Source of the DNA: Bacteriovoracaceae bacterium UBA4096
Lineage (GTDB): Bacteria > Bdellovibrionota > Bacteriovoracia > Bacteriovoracales > Bacteriovoracaceae
NCBI GenBank assembly: GCA_002381945.1
Contig: DFXY01000008.1
Coordinates: 28,888 to 61,213, forward strand
DNA length: 32,326 nucleotides
Reading direction: 5' to 3'
Shown: positions 1 to 7,424 of the stretch, one piece after another
Numbering within the stretch: position 1 is the stretch's first letter
Layout: each line of letters begins with the position of its first letter
Position numbers and translations under genes: made by a program
The notes under the pieces: generated by a model
Seen by the model: the letters and a program-made list of their open reading frames with translations, nothing else
Database searches by the model: none
Told to the model about the DNA's origin: nothing

Positions 1-86
1 ACTTCGGCATTGTTTTCTTTAGCACCTGATAAAAGGCTTAAGATCGTCGCTTCATCTTTAACTTTTTTAAGCTTGTTATCATTCAC
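1..86 (-). CDS. 5' end of an unknown protein, cut by the window edge
   Basis: A minus-strand reading frame starts at a GTG (84-86) and stays open to the window edge; the visible residues begin VNDNKLKKVKDEA and are charged and helical. A GGAG lies about ten bases upstream, a slightly long but acceptable spacing. It lies just beyond the flagellin terminator on the same strand, so it would be a separate unit or depend on read-through. Only 28 codons are visible and I do not recognise the family. An ATG in another frame is closed after 14 codons. Confidence 0.35.
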   Translation of the reverse strand, partial: MNDNKLKKVKDEATILSLLSGAKENNAE

Positions 87-100
87 AAAAAGATTTCTCC

Positions 101-132
101 AAAAAAACCTCCCGGGCTTTTAACCCGAGAGG
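101..132 (-). terminator. Rho-independent terminator of the flagellin gene
   Basis: Read on the minus strand, a 9-bp GC-rich stem (124-132 with 108-116, one G-U pair) with a 7-base loop is followed directly by seven Ts (107 to 101). It lies 45 bases beyond the flagellin stop codon, so flagellin is probably monocistronic. Confidence 0.9.
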
Positions 133-176
133 CTTTGGGCTTAAGTAAAACAATACCTAATAAGAGTACGTATATC

Positions 177-1007
177 TTAACCGATTAAACGTAGAGCACT
201 ATTCCCAAGCTGATTGGCCTGAGCAAGAGTCGCCGTACCTGCAGCATTCTTGATCTGAGCAGATGCAAGTTTAGCTGTTGAATCCGCAACATCCACATCT
301 TCAATACGTGAGCGTGCCGATTCCTGGTTTACTACCGCTACATCAAGGTTATTGATGGTGCTTTGTAAACGCGATTGGATAGATCCAAAGTTAGCTCTAA
401 ACGCACTTACTTTATTAATGGCTGTATCTATTCTTTCAAGGTTATCAATGGCCTCGGCTTTATCCCGGACATTGGTACCCATAATACCTAAACTTTCAGC
501 TGAAGCGTCTGTCGACGATGAATCCAGCTCAATTCTGTTGGCCTCGCCGGAGAAAGCTCCGACTTGAAACTGTAACGTTTCACCTTCTCCATGAAGAAGC
601 TGACGCCCGTTAAATTGAGTCGTTTTAGAAATTCGATCGGCTTCTTGAACAAGTTGTTCATACTCTAATGAGAGATAGCCTCTTTCTGCTTCTCCCACCG
701 TATCTGAACCGGCCTGGATCGATAATTCCCGCAAGCGTGTCAGGATGTTACTCGTTTCATTCAAACCGCCTTCGGCAACTTGAACCATCGAGATAGCATC
801 ATTGGCATTTCGAGATGCCACACGCAGACCCTTAGTCTCTGCTTCCAGTTTTTTAGCAATTGCCAAACCGGCAGCATCATCAGCGGATTTGGTAATGCGT
901 TTACCGGATGAGAGTTTTGAAAACTCCGCTTCTTGAGAGGCATTACTCGCCCTCAAGTTCCTTTGTACCTCTTGCGAGGCAATGTTGGTGTTGATTCTTA
1001 AGCCCAT
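177..1007 (-). CDS. fliC: Flagellin
   Basis: Structural subunit of the flagellar filament, exported by the flagellar type III system. The N-terminal D0/D1 region (about residues 1-140) has the typical GLRINTNIAS start, the SSGKRI..ADDAAGLAIA stretch and the QVAEGGLNE motif. The C-terminal D1/D0 region (about 190-276) carries RSRIEDVDVA and ends NSALRLIG. Only a short spacer lies between them, so surface domains D2/D3 are nearly absent, as in other short flagellins of about 275 residues. The start is placed at the ATG at 1007, because AAGGAG lies seven bases upstream; the TTG one codon earlier would be too close. A sigma-28-like promoter and a 5' UTR hairpin precede it and an intrinsic terminator follows. 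Bdellovibrionota usually carry several flagellin genes; only this one is in the window. Confidence 0.97.
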   Translation of the reverse strand: MGLRINTNIASQEVQRNLRASNASQEAEFSKLSSGKRITKSADDAAGLAIAKKLEAETKGLRVASRNANDAISMVQVAEGGLNETSNILTRLRELSIQAGSDTVGEAERGYLSLEYEQLVQEADRISKTTQFNGRQLLHGEGETLQFQVGAFSGEANRIELDSSSTDASAESLGIMGTNVRDKAEAIDNLERIDTAINKVSAFRANFGSIQSRLQSTINNLDVAVVNQESARSRIEDVDVADSTAKLASAQIKNAAGTATLAQANQLGNSALRLIG

Positions 1008-1040
1008 CAACGTACTCCTTGAAAAAGAATCTAAACTTCA

Positions 1041-1059
1041 CCTGACCACAATAGTCAGG
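1041..1059 (-). other. Hairpin in the flagellin 5' leader
   Basis: CCTGAC at 1041-1046 and GTCAGG at 1054-1059 form a perfect 6-bp inverted repeat with a 7-base loop. It lies between the predicted promoter and the ribosome binding site (1015-1020). It could stabilise the flagellin mRNA or bind a regulator. The repeat is seen; the role is inference. Confidence 0.45.
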
Positions 1060-1068
1060 CTCGTATCC

Positions 1069-1095
1069 TTATCGAAAGACTCGGGTAATATTTGA
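1069..1095 (-). promoter_or_regulatory. Sigma-28 (FliA)-like flagellin promoter
   Basis: On the minus strand TCAA (1092-1095), a 15-base spacer, and TTCGATAA (1069-1076) match the FliA consensus TAAA-N15-GCCGATAA at 3 of 4 and 6 of 8 positions. It lies about 60 bases upstream of the flagellin start, the expected place for a late flagellar promoter. Confidence 0.6.
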
Positions 1096-1146
1096 GTACA
1101 AAACGGCATTTCCGAGTAAAAAAATCAGAAATTTGAGGAATTTTAG

Positions 1147-1482
1147 CTATTTAGACTTATTTAACCAGGTCTTAAAAAGTGGGTAGGTCATTGAATTCTC
1201 GGAATGAGCCTCCAAAACAACACTTAAACTTCTCGGAGCAAGCCAGCACCAATGATCACCGGCAATCCATCTTTTAGTAGGATCCCATTGAGGAAAAATG
1301 GAAATTTCTTTTTCAAGAATTAAGACGGAATTTTTTCTTCTGAGTGAAGAACAAATCGCCTCAAACCAAAGTTCGTCAGGACAATGTATGGATTGCTTTA
1401 CACCAAAAAAACAGAAAATATCCAAATGCTCACTCTCTTCAAGTGTGATTTCTTTGGGTTCATTTGAGAGAGAAAAGATCAT
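1147..1482 (-). CDS. Unknown 111-residue protein, coupled to rfaE2
   Basis: I do not recognise this family. The protein has no signal peptide or membrane segment and is rich in Trp and Cys for its size, including DHWCWLAP at about residues 76-83. Its ATG overlaps the rfaE2 stop codon in an ATGA arrangement (1479-1482), which suggests translational coupling and that the gene is real and last in this unit. The opposite-strand frame at 1298-1504 is its shadow. A cytoplasmic accessory role linked to the preceding genes is possible but not shown by the sequence. Confidence 0.65.
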   Translation of the reverse strand: MIFSLSNEPKEITLEESEHLDIFCFFGVKQSIHCPDELWFEAICSSLRRKNSVLILEKEISIFPQWDPTKRWIAGDHWCWLAPRSLSVVLEAHSENSMTYPLFKTWLNKSK

Positions 1483-1931
1483 GTCTCTTGAATTTTATGA
1501 ATGATCGAAGTTGTTGAGTAGCCATCCACAAAGTTAAGTGAAAATACGTCTCCACCAGACTGAATAACTTCTTTAGCACCAACAATCTGATCAATTTTCC
1601 AGTCGCCACCTTTAACTAAAACTTTTGGAGCTACTTTTAGAATTAAATTCAGGGGAGTATCTTCAGTGAAGATTTCTACAAAATCCACTGACTTTAATTG
1701 AGAGAGAACATACTGGCGATCGTTTTCATTATTGATGGGACGTTCTGGGCCCTTAAGACGTCTAACGCTTTCATCAGAGTTAAGCCCAATAACTAATAAA
1801 TCGCCTAACTTTCTAGCTTCGGCCAAATAAGTTACATGCCCGCGATGAAGAATATCAAAACAGCCATTGGTAAAAACAATTCTCTTACCTTGATTTTCTT
1901 TTAAGAAAGTTTCTAAAGCTGATGAAAACAT
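1479..1931 (-). CDS. rfaE2: D-glycero-beta-D-manno-heptose 1-phosphate adenylyltransferase
   Basis: Transfers AMP from ATP to heptose 1-phosphate, giving ADP-heptose for the LPS inner core. The 150 residues are a single nucleotidyltransferase domain: NGCFDILHRGH at residues 22-32 contains the HxGH catalytic motif, KGGDW is in the middle, and YSTTSII near the C-terminus is the conserved nucleotide-binding motif. In Escherichia coli this domain is fused to a sugar kinase in HldE; here it stands alone, so the kinase must be elsewhere. Its ATG overlaps the stop of the upstream RDD gene by one base, and its stop overlaps the next gene by four. Confidence 0.93.
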   Translation of the reverse strand: MFSSALETFLKENQGKRIVFTNGCFDILHRGHVTYLAEARKLGDLLVIGLNSDESVRRLKGPERPINNENDRQYVLSQLKSVDFVEIFTEDTPLNLILKVAPKVLVKGGDWKIDQIVGAKEVIQSGGDVFSLNFVDGYSTTSIIHKIQET

Positions 1932-2623
1932 TAATCAATCCTGATGACTTTTGAATCTGTCACTTTGTTCTGAAGATCAAAATAAGAAAAAAGTCCCAGG
2001 CTGATGAAATTTAAAAGACTGACTACTGAACGTACAAACAAAGCGGCCAGTGAAAGAGATTTGTCACTTGAAGTGACTACTCTTAATCCAAATAAACTTT
2101 TCCCTAAAGTTGACTGGCTAGTCTTCTCAAAAACAGAGAAATAAATCAGATAGAATCCGCAGAACAAAGTTAGCACTAATGGAGTAATTTCATTCGGATA
2201 TTGAGACCATACATCCATTAGATCCATACTAATAGTTCTGGCCATAACCGTTAGGACAATTCCAAGGATTGAAGCGACCAATAGTAAATCCGAGAGATAA
2301 GCGAAAACTCTCTGAGACTTACTTGCGAGGCGATAGTATTTTTCTTCCGGCAATTTAATCTCAGGTATGGCATCTGGAGTGGCCTGAGTTTGACCATAAA
2401 AAAGAGAAAGATCGTTTTGATAAACGTTCATTTCTTTTTTAGGTGCCTGATGAGTTTGTGGAAGAGGGTTTACTGTCACTGTTCTTTCAGTAAAAACAGG
2501 CTTGATATCTGTGGTTTTCTGATGGTGAAATCCCAGACCTGAGGTAATCGGTTTGAATTCAAATTCGATATCGTCTATTACAGGTGGAGTAGTATTCGAT
2601 TTTTTAACTTGGTCCAGATTCAT
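1931..2623 (-). CDS. RDD family inner-membrane protein
   Basis: The first 95 residues are polar, Pro/Thr-rich and probably disordered. From about residue 96 the protein looks like an RDD domain: ASKSQRVFAYLSDLLL begins the first membrane helix, a second hydrophobic helix follows around 145-165, and TLGKSLFGLRVV is the usual RDD signature before a last hydrophobic segment. RDD proteins are mostly of unknown role; some have been linked to ion transport. The ATG follows AAAGGA with good spacing. The next gene, rfaE2, overlaps the stop by one base. The long disordered cytoplasmic tail might recruit partners, which is inference. Confidence 0.85.
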   Translation of the reverse strand: MNLDQVKKSNTTPPVIDDIEFEFKPITSGLGFHHQKTTDIKPVFTERTVTVNPLPQTHQAPKKEMNVYQNDLSLFYGQTQATPDAIPEIKLPEEKYYRLASKSQRVFAYLSDLLLVASILGIVLTVMARTISMDLMDVWSQYPNEITPLVLTLFCGFYLIYFSVFEKTSQSTLGKSLFGLRVVTSSDKSLSLAALFVRSVVSLLNFISLGLFSYFDLQNKVTDSKVIRID

Positions 2624-2662
2624 ATTGATTCCTTTTACTTTCCTATCATAGCAAGTCGAAGC

Positions 2663-3355
2663 TCACTTAAGCAAACTTTCGATCATAAGTCCTGCCCCAA
2701 CCGGCAATGCCGTTGGCGTCCTGAGAATCGGTGTTGGTAAATTGACGACTCTTATTCTTTCAATTGCATGGAGAAAAGTTACTTCTTTTGGTGAGAAACC
2801 ACCTTCCGGTCCAATAATCAGAAGTCGAGGAGAAGTTGGTGCAGGATTAGTTTTTTTAGGAGGAATATGGGTTTGCGAATCCATTAACAATGACTCTTCA
2901 TACAGATTCCAAGGCAGTAGTTCCCAGCTAGCTTCCTTAACCATTGGAAGGAAGGGGGCATTGGACTGCTCTAGAGCAGATACCATAAGCTTCTCCATTC
3001 GATCAGGGTCAGGAATACGCATTTGTGAATAATCAGATCGCACGAGATAGATATTTCTAAAGCCCAGTTCCGTAGCTTCTTTCAAGCACAGCTCCAGAGC
3101 TTCTCTTTTCGGCATACCGAGTGCCAGATCAAAGATGTAATTTCTCTCATGAAAGGCCTGTCTGATAAATTTCAGTTTCATCTCTTTTTTGGAAATGGTC
3201 TCTACATTGGTGACAATCTCAAGACCCGCACCATTAAGTAGCATCAGCTCTTCACCTACTTCAATTCGAATCACATTGACCAAGTGATGGAGAGACTCAT
3301 CTCTTAAAGCATAAGCTTCCTGAACTTGTAGTTCTTTAACCCAGTGGGCCCTCAC
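2663..3355 (-). CDS. rsmE: 16S rRNA (uracil1498-N3)-methyltransferase RsmE
   Basis: SAM-dependent SPOUT methyltransferase that methylates U1498 of 16S rRNA in the assembled 30S subunit. The N-terminal half is the small PUA-like domain; the C-terminal half contains the trefoil-knot motifs IIGPEGGFSPKEV and LPTPILRTPTALPVGAGL, which form the SAM pocket. The 230-residue length is normal. The start is GTG at 3355, which overlaps the prmA stop in a GTGA arrangement, so its translation is probably coupled to PrmA, another translation-apparatus methyltransferase. The two genes are commonly adjacent in bacteria. Confidence 0.95.
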   Translation of the reverse strand: MRAHWVKELQVQEAYALRDESLHHLVNVIRIEVGEELMLLNGAGLEIVTNVETISKKEMKLKFIRQAFHERNYIFDLALGMPKREALELCLKEATELGFRNIYLVRSDYSQMRIPDPDRMEKLMVSALEQSNAPFLPMVKEASWELLPWNLYEESLLMDSQTHIPPKKTNPAPTSPRLLIIGPEGGFSPKEVTFLHAIERIRVVNLPTPILRTPTALPVGAGLMIESLLK

Positions 3356-4314
3356 GAGTTTGCCTTTTCAAATAAGATTGCCGTCCAATCCCCTTTTTCA
3401 ACATGACTGATTAGTTTCATGCCGGCACTTGAATAAGCTTCGATGATGCCAGGGGCCTGATGCTTAAGAAGGCCAGAAAGGATCAAGGCTCCACCAGGCT
3501 TGGTATGAGCAATTAAGGCCTCTTGTTCTAAAATTAAAATACTTTCTAAGATATTAGCAAAAACCAGATCATATTCTATAAGGAGTTTAGGACGAACCTC
3601 AGGTAACAGAAGTCTGAATGAGAATTCTTGTAAATTATTTGTTTCGGCGTTCTGATAACAGTTTTTATTGGCCTCTGGATCGATATCATAGAAATCAACT
3701 TTTGCTTCAGGGAAAAATTTAAAAACCGCCAAACCTAAAATTCCAGAGCCGGAACCGAAGTCCAGAACTTTTTCTATCTTTTGGCCAAGGAGATATTCAG
3801 TAAAAAGTTTTAGACATAGGAAAGTGGTCTCATGACTACCAGTACCGAAACCCATTCCTGGATAAATATAAATGTGATGTCTACTCTCGGATTTAAAATC
3901 CTTGCGCCAGGATGGAATAATTTCTAACTGATCATTTACTTTAATAGGTGAGTAATGCTTTTTCCATTCAGCATTCCAGTCTTGCGCCGGATGTTCTTCA
4001 ATTTGAGACTCACATAGGAATTCTGTTCTTACTTTATTTAAAAAGTTCATTGCCAAGTCTTTACTGGAAAAGAAAAAACGATAATTAATCGGATTACCTA
4101 AAACCCGTGCTTCAACTTCATCGATAACTTCTTGGGGTAAATCTCCGCCAGAATAAGAGCGATCACCCAGGATGGCATCGACTTCAGGTTCGCTTAACGA
4201 AAATTCCTCAATTCCCATAGCTTCAAAATCATGCATGGCCAGACTTTCCACAGTTTGCCACTGAGAAGGTGATGGCTGGAAATGAAAAAGTGTGACGACC
4301 CAGAATACATCCAT
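3352..4314 (-). CDS. prmA: Ribosomal protein L11 methyltransferase PrmA
   Basis: Methylates ribosomal protein L11 using SAM. The C-terminal two thirds is a class I methyltransferase: GMGFGTGSHETT around residues 153-164, the SAM-binding VLDFGSGSGILG, the acidic YDIDPEA, and LVFANILESIL at the catalytic NIL position. The N-terminal 140 residues are the less conserved L11-recognition domain. At 320 residues it is somewhat longer than the E. coli enzyme (293). The ATG is preceded by AAAGGA and the gene heads the unit prmA-rsmE-RDD-rfaE2. It is divergent from udk, with an 88-bp shared upstream region. Confidence 0.94.
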   Translation of the reverse strand: MDVFWVVTLFHFQPSPSQWQTVESLAMHDFEAMGIEEFSLSEPEVDAILGDRSYSGGDLPQEVIDEVEARVLGNPINYRFFFSSKDLAMNFLNKVRTEFLCESQIEEHPAQDWNAEWKKHYSPIKVNDQLEIIPSWRKDFKSESRHHIYIYPGMGFGTGSHETTFLCLKLFTEYLLGQKIEKVLDFGSGSGILGLAVFKFFPEAKVDFYDIDPEANKNCYQNAETNNLQEFSFRLLLPEVRPKLLIEYDLVFANILESILILEQEALIAHTKPGGALILSGLLKHQAPGIIEAYSSAGMKLISHVEKGDWTAILFEKANS

Positions 4315-4402
4315 AAAAATCCTTTAAAGTCTGAATATATAGCCTAAGAAATGGCTTATGTGAGGATAAAAAAATTACAATACTTCAGGTTTTCTTGGGC
4401 AG
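4315..4402. promoter_or_regulatory. Divergent promoter region between prmA and udk
   Basis: This 88-bp AT-rich gap must hold promoters for both directions. On the plus strand TACAAT at 4376-4381 is a good -10 for udk, but no clear -35 stands 17 bases upstream. On the minus strand TATATT (within 4334-4340) could serve prmA. A short inverted repeat AGCC/GGCT lies in the middle. The assignments are weak. Confidence 0.35.
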
Positions 4403-5074
4403 ATGGCAGTTTATTTGTTAGATAAATCAACCCATATGCAGCAAAAAATCTTTCTTATTGGTATCGCAGGCGGTTCTGGCTCTGGCAAAACAACTTTTGC
4501 CAAAAAAGTCATGAAGGGCATCAACAGCGCTGATTCCCAGATCCTCCACATGGACTCATATTACCTACCAACTGTTCCCAAAATTAATGGTAAGCCTAAT
4601 TACGACCATCCAGACGCCTTTGATTGGGTCCTCTTAAGAGAGCACCTGACAGATTTAAAGAAGGGTCACTCGGTACAAGTGCCTATTTATGATTTTGCGA
4701 CTTCTGGCAGAACTGGCGAATATGAAACCATGGGGCCATGCAAAGTTGTGTTATTTGAAGGGATCTTCTCTTTATACGATCAGGAAATCAGAGATATTCT
4801 GGATATTAAGTGCTTTCTTCATGTGGATTCTGATATCAGATTTACCAGACGTCTCCACCGCGATGTTAAAGAGCGTGGAAGATCATTAGAATCAGTTATT
4901 GCCCAGTACTATGATTCTGTTCGTCCCATGTACCAAAAATACCTGGACCCTCAAAAACAATATGCTGACTTTACCGTCGGTGAAGAAACTGATGTTGCAT
5001 CCTTAATTTTAGCTGCTCGAATTAAACAGTTATTGCACAACGAAGCAACAGTTCCGGCCGAACAGCACATCTAA
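4403..5074 (+). CDS. udk: Uridine kinase
   Basis: Phosphorylates uridine and cytidine to their monophosphates in pyrimidine salvage. GIAGGSGSGKTT is the Walker A loop, ILHMDSYY carries the catalytic Asp, NYDHPDAFDW is the family signature for nucleoside binding, and FEGIFSLY and the RRLHRD lid follow. The start is uncertain: the ATG at 4403 and an in-frame ATG at 4436 both lack a clear ribosome binding site. The second would give 212 residues with the P-loop at the usual distance from the N-terminus, and it is the better start if the -10 at 4376 is used. The gene stands 50 bases ahead of the RNase J gene. Confidence 0.94.
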   Translation: MAVYLLDKSTHMQQKIFLIGIAGGSGSGKTTFAKKVMKGINSADSQILHMDSYYLPTVPKINGKPNYDHPDAFDWVLLREHLTDLKKGHSVQVPIYDFATSGRTGEYETMGPCKVVLFEGIFSLYDQEIRDILDIKCFLHVDSDIRFTRRLHRDVKERGRSLESVIAQYYDSVRPMYQKYLDPQKQYADFTVGEETDVASLILAARIKQLLHNEATVPAEQHI

Positions 5075-5103
5075 TCATTTTAAAGATTCAATTATCTGAT
5101 ACA

Positions 5104-5119
5104 ATTCCTTTAAAGGAAT
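5104..5119 (+). promoter_or_regulatory. Perfect palindrome containing the RNase J ribosome binding site
   Basis: ATTCCTTTAAAGGAAT is a 16-bp perfect palindrome. Its right half holds the Shine-Dalgarno AAAGGA (5112-5117), seven bases before the TTG start at 5125. In RNA it can fold into a 6-bp stem with a TTAA loop that would hide the ribosome binding site. It could control translation or be a nuclease target; both are inference. Confidence 0.5.
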
Positions 5120-5124
5120 CACGT

Positions 5125-6741
5125 TTGAAAAATAATTATTTTAGCATTTTACCTATTGGCGGTGTTGAAGAGATCGGATCCAACATGACCTTAATCTCCA
5201 CGGCTGATGAACAAATCATCATCGACTGTGGAATGCTTTTTCCCTACGAAGAATGTTTTGCCATCAACTACCTGATTCCTGATTTTTCTCTGCTGGATCC
5301 AACCAAACTGACTTCCATTATTATCACTCACGGGCATGAGGATCATATCGGCGCTCTGGCCCATTTACTCAGGGCCTTCCCGGATATTACCGTCTATGCA
5401 TCTCAATTTACTCTTCACCTAATTCAAAAAAAGTTAGAAGAGCACAAATTAAGCCTGAACTATAAACTATATACTCCTGAATCTGAGCTGGCATTCAAGG
5501 GTGTTGACATCTCTCCCGTTCATGTCAACCATTCAATTCCCGAAACCTGTGGTCTCATTATTCGTTCTAAAGACAGAAAGTGGGGCGCCCTCTATATATC
5601 AGATTTTAAAGTCGATCTTTATTCAAAACATGAAAAGCCCATTGATCTGGGACGTATCCATGAAAAACTATCTGAGTGTACTCAGACTGCTTTCTTCATG
5701 GATTCTACTAATATATTAAACGACGGAAAAACAATTTCAGAAGGTGAGCTTAATACCGATCTCCAGTCTTTATTAGAGCGTGATGAAAGCAGAATCTTTA
5801 TAACTCTTTTTGCTTCCAATGTTCACCGCATGAATACCATCGCCAAGATGGGCATGGCCGCAGGCAGAAAGATTGTTATTATGGGGCGATCTTTAAATAC
5901 TTATATGGAAGCTGCTTATGAAACCGGGCATAGTGATATTCAACCAGCAGAATTATTCCAAACCGATCAAGTAAAAGGCCAGACGGGAAAAATGCTTATT
6001 TTTCTCTCTGGTTGTCAGGGTGATTTCTTATCTGCCCTTCGTCGCTTTAGTTATGGTGAAGACGGAACTTTTAAACCTGGACCTGGTGATTTAGTGATCT
6101 TCAGTTCAAAAGTTATTCCCGGAAATGAGAAGAAGATTTATCGCATTTATAATAAACTCACTGAATTTGGTGCAGAAGTCATAACTGCCAGCGACCATCT
6201 CATTCATGCTTCTGGACATCCTGGAAAAGAAGATCTGAATATACTGCTGAAAAACTTTTCACCTAATTTCTATTTTCCTATCCATGGTGAATCCTATTTC
6301 CTTAAAAAACATTTTGAATTCATTAAAACGAGTTATCCCAAGATTTCCCCTCATCTGATCTATAACTATCAAGAGGTCGTCCTGGGTGAAGGGACAATTA
6401 AAATTGAGGAGCATGAATCCAAAGAGCCCCATTTGATTCATGGTAAAAGTCTGGAGATCGAGAAGACTCAGATTGGCCAACGTCGCAAGATGGCGACACA
6501 AGGTGCAGTTTTTATCAGCTATCACCGTACAATGGGACACATGGAAATTACGACCTTGGGTTTGCCTCTTATGGCAAATGATCAGGGCGAAGCTTTAAAA
6601 AAACGTTTACTGCAACAAATCAAGTCAGATCTAATAAGTCGGGAAGAGAACTATATCAAAGATCAGCTTAAGATTTCCGCCCGCCAATTTTATAATAACC
6701 TTCTAGGCTATAAACCCATGACGGAAGTTCATTTATACTAG
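5125..6741 (+). CDS. rnj: Ribonuclease J
   Basis: Metallo-beta-lactamase/beta-CASP ribonuclease with 5'-3' exo- and endonuclease activity in RNA turnover and maturation. The zinc-binding motif THGHEDHIGA is at residues 68-77. VNHSIPETCG supplies the next His, ISDFKVD the bridging Asp, FMDSTNI a conserved strand, HASGHPGKEDL the beta-CASP motif, and FPIHGE the last metal ligand. All key residues are present. The 538 residues cover the catalytic core and a C-terminal domain of usual length. The start is TTG, fixed by AAAGGA seven bases upstream. It follows udk by 50 bases and precedes a zinc-finger membrane protein by 29. Confidence 0.95.
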   Translation: MKNNYFSILPIGGVEEIGSNMTLISTADEQIIIDCGMLFPYEECFAINYLIPDFSLLDPTKLTSIIITHGHEDHIGALAHLLRAFPDITVYASQFTLHLIQKKLEEHKLSLNYKLYTPESELAFKGVDISPVHVNHSIPETCGLIIRSKDRKWGALYISDFKVDLYSKHEKPIDLGRIHEKLSECTQTAFFMDSTNILNDGKTISEGELNTDLQSLLERDESRIFITLFASNVHRMNTIAKMGMAAGRKIVIMGRSLNTYMEAAYETGHSDIQPAELFQTDQVKGQTGKMLIFLSGCQGDFLSALRRFSYGEDGTFKPGPGDLVIFSSKVIPGNEKKIYRIYNKLTEFGAEVITASDHLIHASGHPGKEDLNILLKNFSPNFYFPIHGESYFLKKHFEFIKTSYPKISPHLIYNYQEVVLGEGTIKIEEHESKEPHLIHGKSLEIEKTQIGQRRKMATQGAVFISYHRTMGHMEITTLGLPLMANDQGEALKKRLLQQIKSDLISREENYIKDQLKISARQFYNNLLGYKPMTEVHLY

Positions 6742-6770
6742 CTAAACATTTGGGATGATTTACAATAACA

Positions 6771-7370
6771 ATGATGGAAAATACGGCAATTATCCTCATC
6801 GGAATCACGCTCTTTCTTTTAGTCATCATTGTGGGACTACTGACACTACTTATTTATAAAGTTTTAAAAAACCAAAACTCCCTCATAAATAATACTCCTA
6901 TTCGAACTGGTGAGGCCCCTCATCCGGACGTTTCTAAAAGCGAATTTCATCCCGGCATTTTAGAAAGGATGAAAGAGATGGAGAGAGCAAAGCCTAAAAG
7001 GTCAGAATTATTTTGTCCAAATCACCGGGAAGAACCCGGCGAAGTATCCTGTGGTATATGTGATAAACTCTTCTGCAAGTCATGCGTAAAGCCTTTTAAG
7101 GCTTTGCATTTTTGTAAAGAGCATATTCCACTTATTATGCGACATGAATGGGAAGAAGTCTTGACGGTTAAAACCTCAACCCAAGACCCTGAAGAAGGTG
7201 TTATTCTTTATGATGCCAAAAAACGTTTATTCGAGGATAAAGGCATTCCGACCTATATCGAAACTCATTATAAAATAAATGTTGATCAAGATTACATCGA
7301 AACATATCTGGTAGTTCTTGCGATTAAAGAAAATGTAGAAATGGTTAGAACTCACTTATCCCAAAATTGA
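6771..7370 (+). CDS. Membrane-anchored B-box-like zinc-finger protein
   Basis: Unknown function. One N-terminal membrane helix (about residues 7-30) is followed by a polar linker. A Cys/His cluster comes next: C82, H85, C94, C97, C102, C105, H113, C115 and H118, spaced like a B-box zinc finger binding two zinc ions. The last 60 residues (GVILYDAKKRLFEDKGIPTY) resemble the small DUF2007-type ligand or signal domain. The probable topology is a short periplasmic N-terminus with the zinc finger in the cytoplasm. ATG-ATG is the likely start; the Shine-Dalgarno is weak. It lies just downstream of RNase J, so co-transcription is likely. Confidence 0.75.
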   Translation: MMENTAIILIGITLFLLVIIVGLLTLLIYKVLKNQNSLINNTPIRTGEAPHPDVSKSEFHPGILERMKEMERAKPKRSELFCPNHREEPGEVSCGICDKLFCKSCVKPFKALHFCKEHIPLIMRHEWEEVLTVKTSTQDPEEGVILYDAKKRLFEDKGIPTYIETHYKINVDQDYIETYLVVLAIKENVEMVRTHLSQN

Positions 7371-7400
7371 TTAAAAAAAGCCCCGCTTAAAGCGGGGCTT
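7371..7400 (-). terminator. Rho-independent terminator after ftsZ
   Basis: A 9-bp GC-rich stem (7378-7386 with 7392-7400) and a 5-base loop is followed, on the minus strand, by seven Ts (7379 to 7373, partly in the stem base). It ends the dcw transcript 25 bases after the ftsZ stop. On the plus strand the stem has no good T-tract, so stopping of the convergent zinc-finger transcript would be weaker. Confidence 0.93.
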
Positions 7401-7424
7401 AACTTAATAGAATTTTAATATCGA

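Noticed and set aside
6259..6540. Minus-strand 93-codon frame inside the RNase J gene
   Set aside because: It is antisense to conserved catalytic motifs including FPIHGE and has no supporting signals.
7371..7400. Fully bidirectional terminator between the zinc-finger gene and ftsZ
   Set aside because: Only the minus strand has a good T-tract; on the plus strand the stem is followed by mixed bases.
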